DNA of 64,000 nt from Lentisphaerae bacterium GWF2_57_35. Its GTDB lineage: Bacteria; Verrucomicrobiota; Kiritimatiellia; CAIQIC01; GWF2-57-35. Position 1 is the stretch's first letter, and the number at the start of each line of letters is the position of its first letter. Below, one piece after another: positions 53,749 through 61,753 of this stretch. A program made the position numbers and the translations under genes. The stretch spans positions 1 through 64,000 of the forward strand of contig MHBK01000020.1 of NCBI GenBank assembly GCA_001804865.1, given 5' to 3'. Under the pieces are notes generated by a model, which saw only the letters and a list, made by a program, of their open reading frames with translations, was not told the DNA's origin and did no database searches.

Positions 53749-53757
53749 GCCAGGTTT

Positions 53758-54477
53758 ATGCGTAAAGAAAGAACAGCCATGCGGTCAATGTTGCGGCGAG
53801 GAGCCCTCCTGGGGTTGTTCGTCGGCGGCGCCTTGGCGTTCACCGAAGGCTGTGTAGTAAAACGCGGCATCGACTTTGGGCACTGGGCGGCTTCGGCTGA
53901 GAAAATCCCGCTGATACGCAAATATAACGTCGAGACCAGCCGCCTGCCGGGAGCCTCAGCAAGGGTGGCCCTGCTCCCGCCGATCAATCACATGCCGGAG
54001 CCCACCCGAACGCAGTTTAGGGATATCCTGCTTACCGACCTTCGAAACCATGTTCCCGTACAGATTTTCGAGGTAGACGAACAGGGGCCCCTGGCGGAAT
54101 ATGTCCGGGAAGACAACCTGGCGCCGACCGTCGGGGTGTTCGATTTCCAGGAAGCAGGCCGCCTGGGCCGCTTGCTCGGGGCATCCCATGTGCTTTGCGT
54201 GCGGGTAAGGGATTTCAGGCTCCATCCGCCGCAGGTTTTGGCGCTGTACCTGGCGATGGTGGAGACGTCCTCAGGTCAGGTAATCGCGGAATTCGACGCG
54301 TCGTACGACGCGTCGGAACAGCAGGTGGTCATGGCTATGGACGACTACCTCCAAAGCCGTCGAGCCCGTGGATACGACAAAACCAATCTGGAAATCATGA
54401 TGCGGTCGCCCATGGAGTTTCATTCGTTCGTGTGTACGCAATGCAGCCGGGCCCTGGCCGAAACGCTGTGGCCGTAA
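53758..54477 (+). CDS. Putative exported protein/lipoprotein next to the flagellar operon
   Basis: This 239-residue protein has an N-terminal hydrophobic stretch (about 14-30) ending in TEGC, which only partly fits a lipobox. The rest (ARVALLPPINHMPEPTRTQF, LGRLLGASHVLCVRVRDFRL, MVETSSGQVIAEFDASYDAS) recalls TolB/FlgO-type periplasmic domains that carry motility lipoproteins in other bacteria, but this is weak. It lies 9 bases after cheX and 64 before a flgM-like gene. Possible start at 53779 instead of 53758. Confidence 0.6.
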   Translation: MRKERTAMRSMLRRGALLGLFVGGALAFTEGCVVKRGIDFGHWAASAEKIPLIRKYNVETSRLPGASARVALLPPINHMPEPTRTQFRDILLTDLRNHVPVQIFEVDEQGPLAEYVREDNLAPTVGVFDFQEAGRLGRLLGASHVLCVRVRDFRLHPPQVLALYLAMVETSSGQVIAEFDASYDASEQQVVMAMDDYLQSRRARGYDKTNLEIMMRSPMEFHSFVCTQCSRALAETLWP

Positions 54478-54541
54478 AATACCGTTTAAGAGGAATCCGC
54501 AGCGGTCGATGTTATAGTTTAAGAAATGGGGTGCAGGAAAC

Positions 54542-54826
54542 GTGAATATTAAAGCTTTAACCGATAATATCATGCCTGAACGGCTCATCCGTTTGGAGTC
54601 GGCCAGGACCAGCCCCACTCCCAAAACGTCCCGTACGGGCTTCCGGAGTGATCAGGCGAACACATCTCGGCTCAGCCAGATGATGTCCCGCAGCGTCAAG
54701 GAAATCGGCCAATTAACCGCGCCGCGACCCGACAAAATCGCTGCGTTCAAAGGGAGTTTGGACCAACCGGTGAACGCCTCGGCCCAAGTAACTAACGTAA
54801 TTTTTGACCATATGATCAACGGCTAA
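54542..54826 (+). CDS. FlgM-like anti-sigma factor
   Basis: This 94-residue protein has a C-terminal half (APRPDKIAAFKGSLDQPVNA, then an amphipathic VTNVIFDHMI) that follows the FlgM pattern of R-x-DK-(I/V)-A-x-(L/F)-K plus a helix that holds sigma28. The N-terminal half is disordered (Ser/Thr/Arg-rich), as in FlgM. Start is GTG with AGGAAAC upstream. It lies just before flgF, the place of flgM in several genomes. Similarity is short, so the call is tentative. Confidence 0.6.
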   Translation: MNIKALTDNIMPERLIRLESARTSPTPKTSRTGFRSDQANTSRLSQMMSRSVKEIGQLTAPRPDKIAAFKGSLDQPVNASAQVTNVIFDHMING

Positions 54827-54828
54827 AC

Positions 54829-54851
54829 GGTGCGGCAATTCTTGCCGCACC
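54829..54851 (+). terminator. Hairpin after the flgM-like gene
   Basis: GGTGCGGCAA (54829-54838) and TTGCCGCACC (54842-54851) form a perfect 10-bp stem with a 3-base loop, 2 bases after the stop codon. No strong U-run follows, so it may be a partial terminator separating the flgM-like gene from flgF. The following 145 bases have no gene. Confidence 0.6.
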
Positions 54852-54996
54852 CCGGCGAAGCGCCCGTTGATCCGCTGTTTTCGATGCTTTTTTGAGTGTT
54901 TAGAGCCCCATCGCACCATCGCGTTAAGTGCCTTCCCCCCACCGCCCCTGAGACCCAGGAACCGCATGGCATCCCCCCTGCTACCTAGCCGGGTGT

Positions 54997-55746
54997 ATGA
55001 ACAGCGGAACATATAGTCCAGCATTTAGAATGATCGCCGGACAGGTGAACCGGCTCGAAGCCATCTCCGAAAACCTGGCCAACAGCAATATGCCCGGCTA
55101 TCGCCGGCTGAATGTCGATCAGAAGGTCTTCGACCTGATTTACCGGCAGGCCATGGCCGCCCCCATGAATATGAACTGGAAGCAGGGGGAGGCTTACGAT
55201 CCCATCACCGTCGATTTCACGCCCGGCGCGCTGCGCACCACCGACCGCCCCCTCGATTTTGCCATTCATGGCGACGGCTTTTTCGTGGTGGAAAAGGACG
55301 GCAAAGAATACTACACCCGCAACGGCGCCTTTAAAATCGATACCGAGGGCCGGCTGGTCAACGCGGGCGATATGCCCGTAAAAGGCCGAAGCGGCGACAT
55401 CCTGATCCCGCCCAAGGTCAACCTTTCCGAACTCAGCGTCTCCCCCGACGGAACGTTGCGAGCCGGCCAACGGGTGCTGGACACCCTTCAGACCGCTTCG
55501 TTTTCGGATCTCAAAAAACTCGTGCGCGTCGGACCGACGCTTTATTCGACACCCCAAGACATGTCGCCGGAAGCGACATCTCCCGAAACCACGGTAATGG
55601 GCCGGGTTCTGGAGGATAGCAATACCACCGTTTTTGCGGAGATGGCGGACATGATCAGTTGCATGCGCGCTTTTGAAGCCTGCCAGCGCATGATCCGCTC
55701 CCAGGACGAAAACCAGGGCAAAATGATTCAGCAATTATCGCAGTAA
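54997..55746 (+). CDS. flgF: Flagellar basal-body rod protein FlgF
   Basis: This 249-residue rod protein has the flagellar rod N-terminal motif (AISENLANSNMPGYRR), the central RPLDFAIHGDGFFVVEKDGK common to FlgF/FlgG, and a C-terminal helix (VLEDSNTTVFAEMADMISCM). Absence of the FlgG-type repeats around TNxxGFK and the order flgF-flgG support FlgF. Length is normal. The ribosome site is weak (CGGG). It is the first of nine closely spaced flagellar genes. Confidence 0.9.
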   Translation: MNSGTYSPAFRMIAGQVNRLEAISENLANSNMPGYRRLNVDQKVFDLIYRQAMAAPMNMNWKQGEAYDPITVDFTPGALRTTDRPLDFAIHGDGFFVVEKDGKEYYTRNGAFKIDTEGRLVNAGDMPVKGRSGDILIPPKVNLSELSVSPDGTLRAGQRVLDTLQTASFSDLKKLVRVGPTLYSTPQDMSPEATSPETTVMGRVLEDSNTTVFAEMADMISCMRAFEACQRMIRSQDENQGKMIQQLSQ

Positions 55747-55763
55747 CCAGAAGAGAGGTTCAT

Positions 55764-56546
55764 ATGGAAAGAGCGTTATGGTCATCGGTTTCGGGCATGA
55801 GCGCCCAGCAACTTTCGTTGGACACCATTGCCAACAACCTCGCCAACGTCAACACGACCAGCTTCAAAGGCAGCCAGATCCGCTTTCAGGACATGCTCTA
55901 CAGCGTCCTGAAAACGCCGGGCGCCACCAGCGGCGACGCCGAAGTGCCGACTGGAACGCAGATTGGTTACGGTACGCGGGTGTCGGAAATCTCCAAATCG
56001 TTCAAGCAAGGCTCCCTCAAGGAAACCAATCGCGACCTCGACATCGCCATCGAAGGCGACGGGTTCTTCGAAGTCATCCTGCCGGACGGCACCTCCGCCT
56101 ACACGCGGGACGCCTCGTTCCACACGACCAACGCCGGCGAAGTCGTCACGGTGGATGGCTATAAGGTGGCCGGCTTCGACGCGATCGACCAGGGCACCAC
56201 GGAAATCACCATCGCCGGCGACGGCTCGTTTTCGAGCATCGTCAACGGCAGCCAAGTGCCCAAGACGCGCCTGACCCTGACGCTGTTCACGAATCCGGAA
56301 GGACTGCGTGCCATGGGCCGCAACCTGTACCAACCGACGGAATCCAGCGGGCCCGCCCAATCCGGCAACAATCCCGGGGAAAACGGCTCGGGGTTCCTCG
56401 CTCAGCGTTACCTGGAAAACTCCAATGTGAATCCCGCGCAAGAGATGGTCAATATGATCGTCACTCAACGGGCTTATGAAGCCAATTCCAAGGCCATTCG
56501 CGCCAGCGACGATATGCTGGAAGTGGCCAACAGCCTGAGACGATAA
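55764..56546 (+). CDS. flgG: Flagellar distal rod protein FlgG
   Basis: This 260-residue distal rod protein has MERALWSSVSGMSAQQLSLD and TIANNLANVNTTSFK at the N terminus, then RDLDIAIEGDGFFEV. The C terminus (GFLAQRYLENSNVNPAQEMV, then MIVTQRAYEANSKAIRASDD) is the signature FlgG tail, clearly distinct from the preceding FlgF. A GAGAGG lies ahead of the ATG. FlgG assembles on the rod after FlgF and passes through the P and L rings encoded downstream. Confidence 0.96.
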   Translation: MERALWSSVSGMSAQQLSLDTIANNLANVNTTSFKGSQIRFQDMLYSVLKTPGATSGDAEVPTGTQIGYGTRVSEISKSFKQGSLKETNRDLDIAIEGDGFFEVILPDGTSAYTRDASFHTTNAGEVVTVDGYKVAGFDAIDQGTTEITIAGDGSFSSIVNGSQVPKTRLTLTLFTNPEGLRAMGRNLYQPTESSGPAQSGNNPGENGSGFLAQRYLENSNVNPAQEMVNMIVTQRAYEANSKAIRASDDMLEVANSLRR

Positions 56547-56572
56547 AGCCTTAACCCAGGAAGCGAGTCGTC

Positions 56573-57553
56573 ATGAGACGGAAAACTACAAAGAGGGAAT
56601 GCCGGCGGCTGCTGGCGGCAGTCCTTGGTCTGGCCGCCCTGGCCTTCGACAGCCGCGGCGACAGCGATCCCCTGAACATCCGCAATTCTTCCATGATCTC
56701 CGGATCGGATATCCTGCTGCGCGAGCTCGTACATTCGCCCGACCTTCTGCCCGAAGGCTGGGGCGACCGCGTGGTCATGAAAGCGCCCGCCCCCGGAAAG
56801 CCCCAACAATATTCCCTGACGACGCTCGCCTACGCCCTCCAGCAATACCCGGACATGAACGACGTGGCGCTCCGCGGCGAAATCAATTTCACCGTCCGGC
56901 GCGACGGCGTTCCGCTGGATATGAAACTGGCGCACGATGCCGTCGTGGCTTTTGTCGAGCAGGAGGAGCAGTGGAAGGGCAAGGAGCTGCAGGTCGAGTG
57001 CGATATTCCCCGGGCGCCCATCCTCGTCTCCCCCCAGGGCGCCATCGAAGTCCGCATCGAAAACTTTTCCCCGGAAGGCGGCAGCGGAGACTACCACCTT
57101 TTCGACGCCGCCCTGTACGTCGACGGCAAGAAAGACCGGACCGTTCAATTCCGGGCGCGCGTCCTGGCGCTTCAGGAGTTTTGGGTCGCCGCCCAGCCGC
57201 TGAGCCGCGGCCAGACCGTGATGCCGGAAGACCTTAAAACCAAGTGGCTGCCGGCCGACAGCGTGCGCCGGGGATTCATCCCCATCGGCGAAATCGTGGC
57301 CGGCCTGCAAGTCGACCGCCCAGTCCGGCTGGACCAACCCCTTTCCCGGCACTGCCTGCAGCAGCCGGTCTGCGCCCAACGCGGCGAATTCATCACGGTG
57401 GTCAGCGAGCGCAGCGGCCTTCAGATCGCGCTAAGGGCAAAGGCCCTGGGCGATGGCCGCCTGGGCGAAAATGTCTTGTGCATGAACGAGCAATCGAAGC
57501 GTCGCCTGTTGGTCCGCATGGTGGGCTCGAAGCAGGCTACCGTCGATTTTTAG
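56573..57553 (+). CDS. flgA: Flagellar P-ring assembly chaperone FlgA
   Basis: This 326-residue periplasmic chaperone for FlgI has a hydrophobic N terminus (about 12-26) as signal peptide. A C-terminal SAF-type region starts around 205-270 (AAQPLSRGQTVMPEDLKTKW, GLQVDRPVRLDQPLSRHCLQ) and ends with LGENVLCMNEQSKRRLLVRM. The N-terminal domain is long compared with enteric FlgA (about 220 residues) but similar to other phyla. It lies between flgG and flgH in the usual order for P/L-ring genes. Confidence 0.85.
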   Translation: MRRKTTKRECRRLLAAVLGLAALAFDSRGDSDPLNIRNSSMISGSDILLRELVHSPDLLPEGWGDRVVMKAPAPGKPQQYSLTTLAYALQQYPDMNDVALRGEINFTVRRDGVPLDMKLAHDAVVAFVEQEEQWKGKELQVECDIPRAPILVSPQGAIEVRIENFSPEGGSGDYHLFDAALYVDGKKDRTVQFRARVLALQEFWVAAQPLSRGQTVMPEDLKTKWLPADSVRRGFIPIGEIVAGLQVDRPVRLDQPLSRHCLQQPVCAQRGEFITVVSERSGLQIALRAKALGDGRLGENVLCMNEQSKRRLLVRMVGSKQATVDF

Positions 57554-57565
57554 GAGAAGAAGACC

Positions 57566-58183
57566 ATGAAAATTAACGCGCTTATCGTGATAACCGCCCT
57601 GACGGCGATGGGCTTTCAAGCCCTGGCCGAACCGGTCACGGACTGGTCGCTGGCAACCCGGCTCTATGGGGACAAAAAAGCCCGACGCATCGGCGACATC
57701 CTGACGGTCCTGATTGTCGAGGAAGCCTCCTCCGCCAAGGACGCCCAAAAAGGCACGGACAAGAAGTTCTCCACCGGCGGCTCGCTGCAATTTGCCTCGC
57801 CGGTCGTCGACGGCATCCCCCAGGCGAGCTGGACCAATGCCGGTCTCCCGGCCTGGAACGTCGAAGCGTCCCGCACCTTCTCCGGAAAAGGCTCCATGGA
57901 AAATAAGGACACCTTCTCCGGCACCATCGGCGCGCGCGTAATGGAAGTGCTGCCCAACGGCAATCTGATGATCGAAGGCCGGCGCACGCTGGTCATCCAG
58001 AACGAAGCGGTCGAAATCGTGCTGACCGGCACCGTACGGCCGGAAGACATTGCGCGAAACAATACCGTTAAATCCACGGCGGTGGCCGACGCGGCCATCC
58101 AGTACACCAGTTCCGGCTCCATTGCCAAGAGCCAGAACAAGGGCATTTTCCCGATGATGTGGGATTGGATCAACCCCTTCTAA
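57566..58183 (+). CDS. flgH: Flagellar L-ring protein FlgH, lacking the lipobox Cys
   Basis: This 205-residue L-ring protein has a signal peptide (1-21, MGFQALAEP) but no Cys anywhere, while most FlgH are lipoproteins anchored through a Cys after the signal. Family motifs remain: ARRIGDILTVLIVEEASSAK, NGNLMIEGRRTLVIQNEAV and LTGTVRPEDIARNNTV. It should form the outer-membrane ring, anchored by other contacts. It is 12 bases after flgA and 13 before flgI. Confidence 0.93.
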   Translation: MKINALIVITALTAMGFQALAEPVTDWSLATRLYGDKKARRIGDILTVLIVEEASSAKDAQKGTDKKFSTGGSLQFASPVVDGIPQASWTNAGLPAWNVEASRTFSGKGSMENKDTFSGTIGARVMEVLPNGNLMIEGRRTLVIQNEAVEIVLTGTVRPEDIARNNTVKSTAVADAAIQYTSSGSIAKSQNKGIFPMMWDWINPF

Positions 58184-58196
58184 CGAGGCGAGACCT

Positions 58197-59312
58197 ATGA
58201 AAAAATCGATCGGAATATTTCTGGCGATGGCCATCGTCCTGGCCCACGTTCCCTCCGCGCCGGCCATCCAGACGCGGATCAAAGACATCGCCCGCATTGC
58301 CGGGCTCAACAGCGTCGAGCTAATCGGTTACGGCGTGGTCGTGGGCCTGAGCGGCACCGGCGACAAGGATCTTACGCTGACCAAGCAAACCATGGCCAAT
58401 CTGCTCGAACAATTCCAGTTGTCCATCGCCGTACAGGACATCAAGAGCAAAAACGTGGCGGCCGTGGTCGTCACCGCCCTGGCGCCTCCCTTCCATCGGC
58501 AGGGCGACCGGATCTCCATTCAGATTTCCTCCCTGGGCGACGCAACCTCCCTGGAGGGCGGCGTCCTGTTGATGACGCCCCTCCTGACTCCGAACGGAGA
58601 GCTCTATGCCTTGGCGCAGGGCGCGATCACCGTCGGCGGCTTCAGCGCCGGCGTCGCCGGCCCGGGCGGCGAAACGTTCAGCAAGAATTACACCACGGTC
58701 GGAACGATTCCCGCCGGCGCGGTGCTCCGGCGCGGCCAGGACGACGAGTTCGTCAAAAACGGCGTCCTGCAACTGATTCTCCGCCAGCCCGATTTTACCA
58801 CGGCCACCCGCATGGCCGCCGCCATCAACACCCGTTTTGACGGCTCCGCCGTGGCCCGCGATGCCGGCTCCGTGATGATCCGCATTCCGGAGGAAACGCT
58901 CGACATCGGCCAAGTCTCCACCTTTATCGCCAACCTCGAGGTCCTTTCGCTCACGCCGGACACGCAGGCCCGCGTCATTGTGAACGAACGCACCGGCACC
59001 ATCGTGATGGGCTCGGACGTGCATATCGGCGAGGCGGTGGTCGCCCACGGCAATCTGACGGTCAACATCGGCTCGAAGCTCACGGCTTATATGCCGGAGC
59101 CTTTCACGCAGGCCGATCCGGTGGTCGTCAACGAGATCGCCACGCAAGCCCGGGAGGACAAGGCAAAGGTCATGCTTGTGCCCGGCACCACCACCGTCCG
59201 GGAACTGGCGGACATGCTCAACGAAATGGGCGCCACCCCGCGGGATTTAATTTCCATTCTGGAAGCCCTCCAGCGCGTGGGCGCACTGCAAATGGAATTG
59301 GTTACCATGTAA
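58197..59312 (+). CDS. flgI: Flagellar P-ring protein FlgI
   Basis: This 371-residue P-ring protein has a signal peptide (about 1-24). Strong family motifs are RIKDIARIAGLNSVELIGYG, VVGLSGTGDKDLTLTKQTMA, KNVAAVVVTALAPPFHRQGD and RVIVNERTGTIVMGSDVHIG. The conserved end GATPRDLISILEALQRVGAL is present. Length matches other FlgI. Together with FlgH it shows a Gram-negative envelope with peptidoglycan and outer membrane. Confidence 0.97.
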   Translation: MKKSIGIFLAMAIVLAHVPSAPAIQTRIKDIARIAGLNSVELIGYGVVVGLSGTGDKDLTLTKQTMANLLEQFQLSIAVQDIKSKNVAAVVVTALAPPFHRQGDRISIQISSLGDATSLEGGVLLMTPLLTPNGELYALAQGAITVGGFSAGVAGPGGETFSKNYTTVGTIPAGAVLRRGQDDEFVKNGVLQLILRQPDFTTATRMAAAINTRFDGSAVARDAGSVMIRIPEETLDIGQVSTFIANLEVLSLTPDTQARVIVNERTGTIVMGSDVHIGEAVVAHGNLTVNIGSKLTAYMPEPFTQADPVVVNEIATQAREDKAKVMLVPGTTTVRELADMLNEMGATPRDLISILEALQRVGALQMELVTM

Positions 59313-59325
59313 GGAAGCCGTGCGA

Positions 59326-59631
59326 ATGAACATCAGCAACATTTCTCCGACATCGGACGCCGCCGCCAGGACGGAATCGGCCCGGCAGGACGAACAGCTC
59401 AAGCAGGCTTGCCGGGATTTCGAGGGGCTCTTCATCAGCATCATCATGAAAGAAGGCATGAAACCGGGCATGGAACAGAGCGAAGACGCCCCGACGGAAA
59501 CCGGCGCCGGCTTGCAGGAACTGGCGATCGAACAAGTGGCTTACGACCTGGGCTCGAAAGGCACGTTGGGACTCGCGGATACCCTGTACCAGCAGATGAG
59601 AAACTTTACCGGAAGGAATCGCGATGAATAA
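59326..59631 (+). CDS. flgJ: FlgJ-like rod-binding protein (no muramidase domain)
   Basis: This 101-residue protein covers only the rod-binding half of FlgJ: KQACRDFEGLFISIIMKEGM, a variable loop, and LQELAIEQVAYDLGSKGTLG then LADTLYQQM. The C-terminal glucosaminidase of enteric FlgJ is absent, as in several other phyla, so cell-wall cutting for the rod must be done by another enzyme. ATG 59326 is preferred over the GTG at 59320 for its AAGGAAG spacing. Confidence 0.85.
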   Translation: MNISNISPTSDAAARTESARQDEQLKQACRDFEGLFISIIMKEGMKPGMEQSEDAPTETGAGLQELAIEQVAYDLGSKGTLGLADTLYQQMRNFTGRNRDE

Positions 59632-60091
59632 CCCAACGCTTCACCCGCCGCAACGGCCCGCCGGCCTCACGCCCAGAGCAACTTCTCCGGAGGGCGCCGA
59701 TCGTTTTCTGGAATGCCTGCGCGAAATCGAAAAAACGGGCCAGCTGCTTCAACAGGCGCTCTACAAACGCCACACCGAACAAATCTGGCAAGCCGTCGAG
59801 CAGCAGGAACAAGCCATGCAGCGCTTTGCGCAGTGCTACCGCGAATACTACGGCGCCCACGACGAGACCGTCCAGCCGCCGCCCGAATCCGAATCGATCG
59901 TCAAGGATGTGGTCCGGCGGATCAAGAAAATCTACCGTACGAACAGGGCCATCGCCCAATCGTTCCTGGAAGTCATCGACCGCACGCTCACCGGCCTGAG
60001 CGCAACCCAGGGCGGCAATCCGTTTGTTTACGACTCCACCGGACGGATCGGCCCCATGAACGGGCCGCTGTTGGTTCAACAGAAGGGATAA
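59624..60091 (+). CDS. FlgN-like flagellar export chaperone
   Basis: This 155-residue, mostly helical protein (LECLREIEKTGQLLQQALYK, then EQIWQAVEQQEQAMQRFAQ; later KIYRTNRAIAQSFLEVIDRT) has the FlgN pattern of a long helical hairpin with Glu/Gln/Arg-rich faces. It lies directly before flgK, whose product FlgN keeps unfolded for export. It overlaps flgJ by 8 bases. Primary sequence is poorly conserved in this family, so the position is the main support. Confidence 0.72.
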   Translation: MNNPTLHPPQRPAGLTPRATSPEGADRFLECLREIEKTGQLLQQALYKRHTEQIWQAVEQQEQAMQRFAQCYREYYGAHDETVQPPPESESIVKDVVRRIKKIYRTNRAIAQSFLEVIDRTLTGLSATQGGNPFVYDSTGRIGPMNGPLLVQQKG

Positions 60092-60095
60092 CGTC

Positions 60096-61535
60096 ATGGC
60101 CTCATTAAACGATTCTTTTTACATTGCGCGCAGCGGGGTTATCACCCAACAGGAACGCCTGGCGGTCATCAGCCACAATATCGCCAACGTCGACACCAAA
60201 GGCTACCACCGCCAAAAAGCCGTGCTCGGAACCAATCCGCCCAACAACCCCAACTTATTCACAACGCGCGGCTACAGCATCGGAACCGGGGTCAAGATCC
60301 AGGACATCATCCGGCTGCGCGACGAAATGCGCGAAAAAGTTTTGATGGACGAAAGCGGCGATCTCGCCATGCACCAGCAACTGGCGGATTCCCTCGGCGA
60401 CATCGAAGCGCTTTTGAATGGGCTGGGCGAGACCTCCCTGACCAACCGTCTCCAGGAATTCTGGAGCTCCTGGCAAGACCTGGCCAACAACGCCGACCGC
60501 ATGGCCTATCGCAGCACCCTGCTGGAGCGTTCCGTCAGCCTGACCGATCAGCTCAACCAGATGTCGCAACGCCTGAGCGATTACCGCGACGGCATCGCCG
60601 CCGGCGGCGTCGGCCCGGCTTTCACGGGAGCCGCCGCCACCGAAGTCGATAGCGTCAACAACCTGGCCGCCCGCATCCAGGACTTGAACCGGCGCATCTT
60701 CAGCATGTCCAACTCGGGCTACAATCCCAACGATCTGGAAGATCAGCGCGACCTCCTGCTCCGCGACCTGGGCGAGAAACTCAACATCTCGGTGGGCGCC
60801 GACTCCACCATCGCCGTCGACGGCCAGACGCTGATCAGTGGCGACGGGACCGTGCGGAACGAGTTGTCCATCACCGACACGGCCACGATGCAGTTCATGC
60901 TGAACGGCGCCGCCGTGACGCTCAATAAGGGCAGCCTCGGCGGCATGATCGAAACCGTCTCGACCATCGACGCCATGAGCGCCAACCTGGATACGCTGGC
61001 CTCAGAACTGATCGCCGCCGTCAATGCCGTCCACCTTTCCGGCTACGATCTGGAAGGCAATCCGGGCATCGAGTTCTTCACCGGCACGGGAGCGGACGAC
61101 ATCGCCGTCAATCCCCTGCTGCACGATCCAACCAATTCGTTGCTCGACAACCCGCAACTGATCGCCGCCGCCAACACCATCGACGATCCCGGCCCCCCGG
61201 TCACCCCCAACGTGCGCGACGGCGCCAATGCGCTGGAAATCGCCGACCTTAGCCAAGTCAAGATCGCCGGCCTGAACAATCAGACCTTCGGCGACTATTT
61301 CAGCAGCATGATGGCCGATCTGGGCGCCCAAATTCAGGACGAGCAGGACTTGGTGTTTGACGGCGAAGCGGTTGTCAGCATGTTGGAAAGCGCCGTTCAA
61401 AGCCAGACAGGCGTGAACCTGGACGAGGAATTAATGGAGATGATCAGCGCGCAACGGGCCTATCAAGCCGCGGCGCGCTTGGTGACCACGATCGACGAAC
61501 TGATGGAAGTCGTGATCAATCGGATGGGCGTGTAG
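60096..61535 (+). CDS. flgK: Flagellar hook-associated protein 1 (FlgK)
   Basis: This 479-residue hook-filament junction protein has the N-terminal flagellar motif FYIARSGVITQQERLAVISH, then NIANVDTKGYHR. FlgK family segments follow (LGDIEALLNGLGETSLTNRL, SVNNLAARIQDLNRRIFS, NDLEDQRDLLLRDLGEKLNI). The C terminus ELMEMISAQRAYQAAARLV closes the coiled coil. It is four bases after the FlgN-like gene. flgL, its usual neighbour, is 52 kb away at 7399. Confidence 0.95.
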   Translation: MASLNDSFYIARSGVITQQERLAVISHNIANVDTKGYHRQKAVLGTNPPNNPNLFTTRGYSIGTGVKIQDIIRLRDEMREKVLMDESGDLAMHQQLADSLGDIEALLNGLGETSLTNRLQEFWSSWQDLANNADRMAYRSTLLERSVSLTDQLNQMSQRLSDYRDGIAAGGVGPAFTGAAATEVDSVNNLAARIQDLNRRIFSMSNSGYNPNDLEDQRDLLLRDLGEKLNISVGADSTIAVDGQTLISGDGTVRNELSITDTATMQFMLNGAAVTLNKGSLGGMIETVSTIDAMSANLDTLASELIAAVNAVHLSGYDLEGNPGIEFFTGTGADDIAVNPLLHDPTNSLLDNPQLIAAANTIDDPGPPVTPNVRDGANALEIADLSQVKIAGLNNQTFGDYFSSMMADLGAQIQDEQDLVFDGEAVVSMLESAVQSQTGVNLDEELMEMISAQRAYQAAARLVTTIDELMEVVINRMGV

Positions 61536-61579
61536 GAAACCTTTTGCAGCCAACGTAAACGACGATGAAGGAAACGATC

Positions 61580-61729
61580 ATGGACAAAAGCAAAGACAAG
61601 AAAAAACTCGCCGGACAGAAACCGACCGTGTTTTCGGAAATCAACAACAGCCTGTATTGCCTGGCCGCGTATCTTTCCGAATTTGCCACCGTGCTTCGAG
61701 ACTCGGCCGCCAAACCAGGCCTGCGGTAA
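61580..61729 (+). CDS. Small protein (49 residues) between flgK and the sugar genes
   Basis: A short reading frame (ATG 61580, TAA 61727-61729) has AAGGAAACG as a ribosome site 5-6 bases upstream. The product is a basic N terminus (KSKDKKKLAGQK) followed by SEINNSLYCLAAYLSEFATV. It lies 44 bases after flgK and 24 before the nucleotidyltransferase in the same direction, and no other gene occupies the gap. Function is unknown; it could be a short accessory to flagellar export or glycosylation. Confidence 0.5.
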   Translation: MDKSKDKKKLAGQKPTVFSEINNSLYCLAAYLSEFATVLRDSAAKPGLR

Positions 61730-61753
61730 GACTCGTTCAACGCAGGATAGGTT

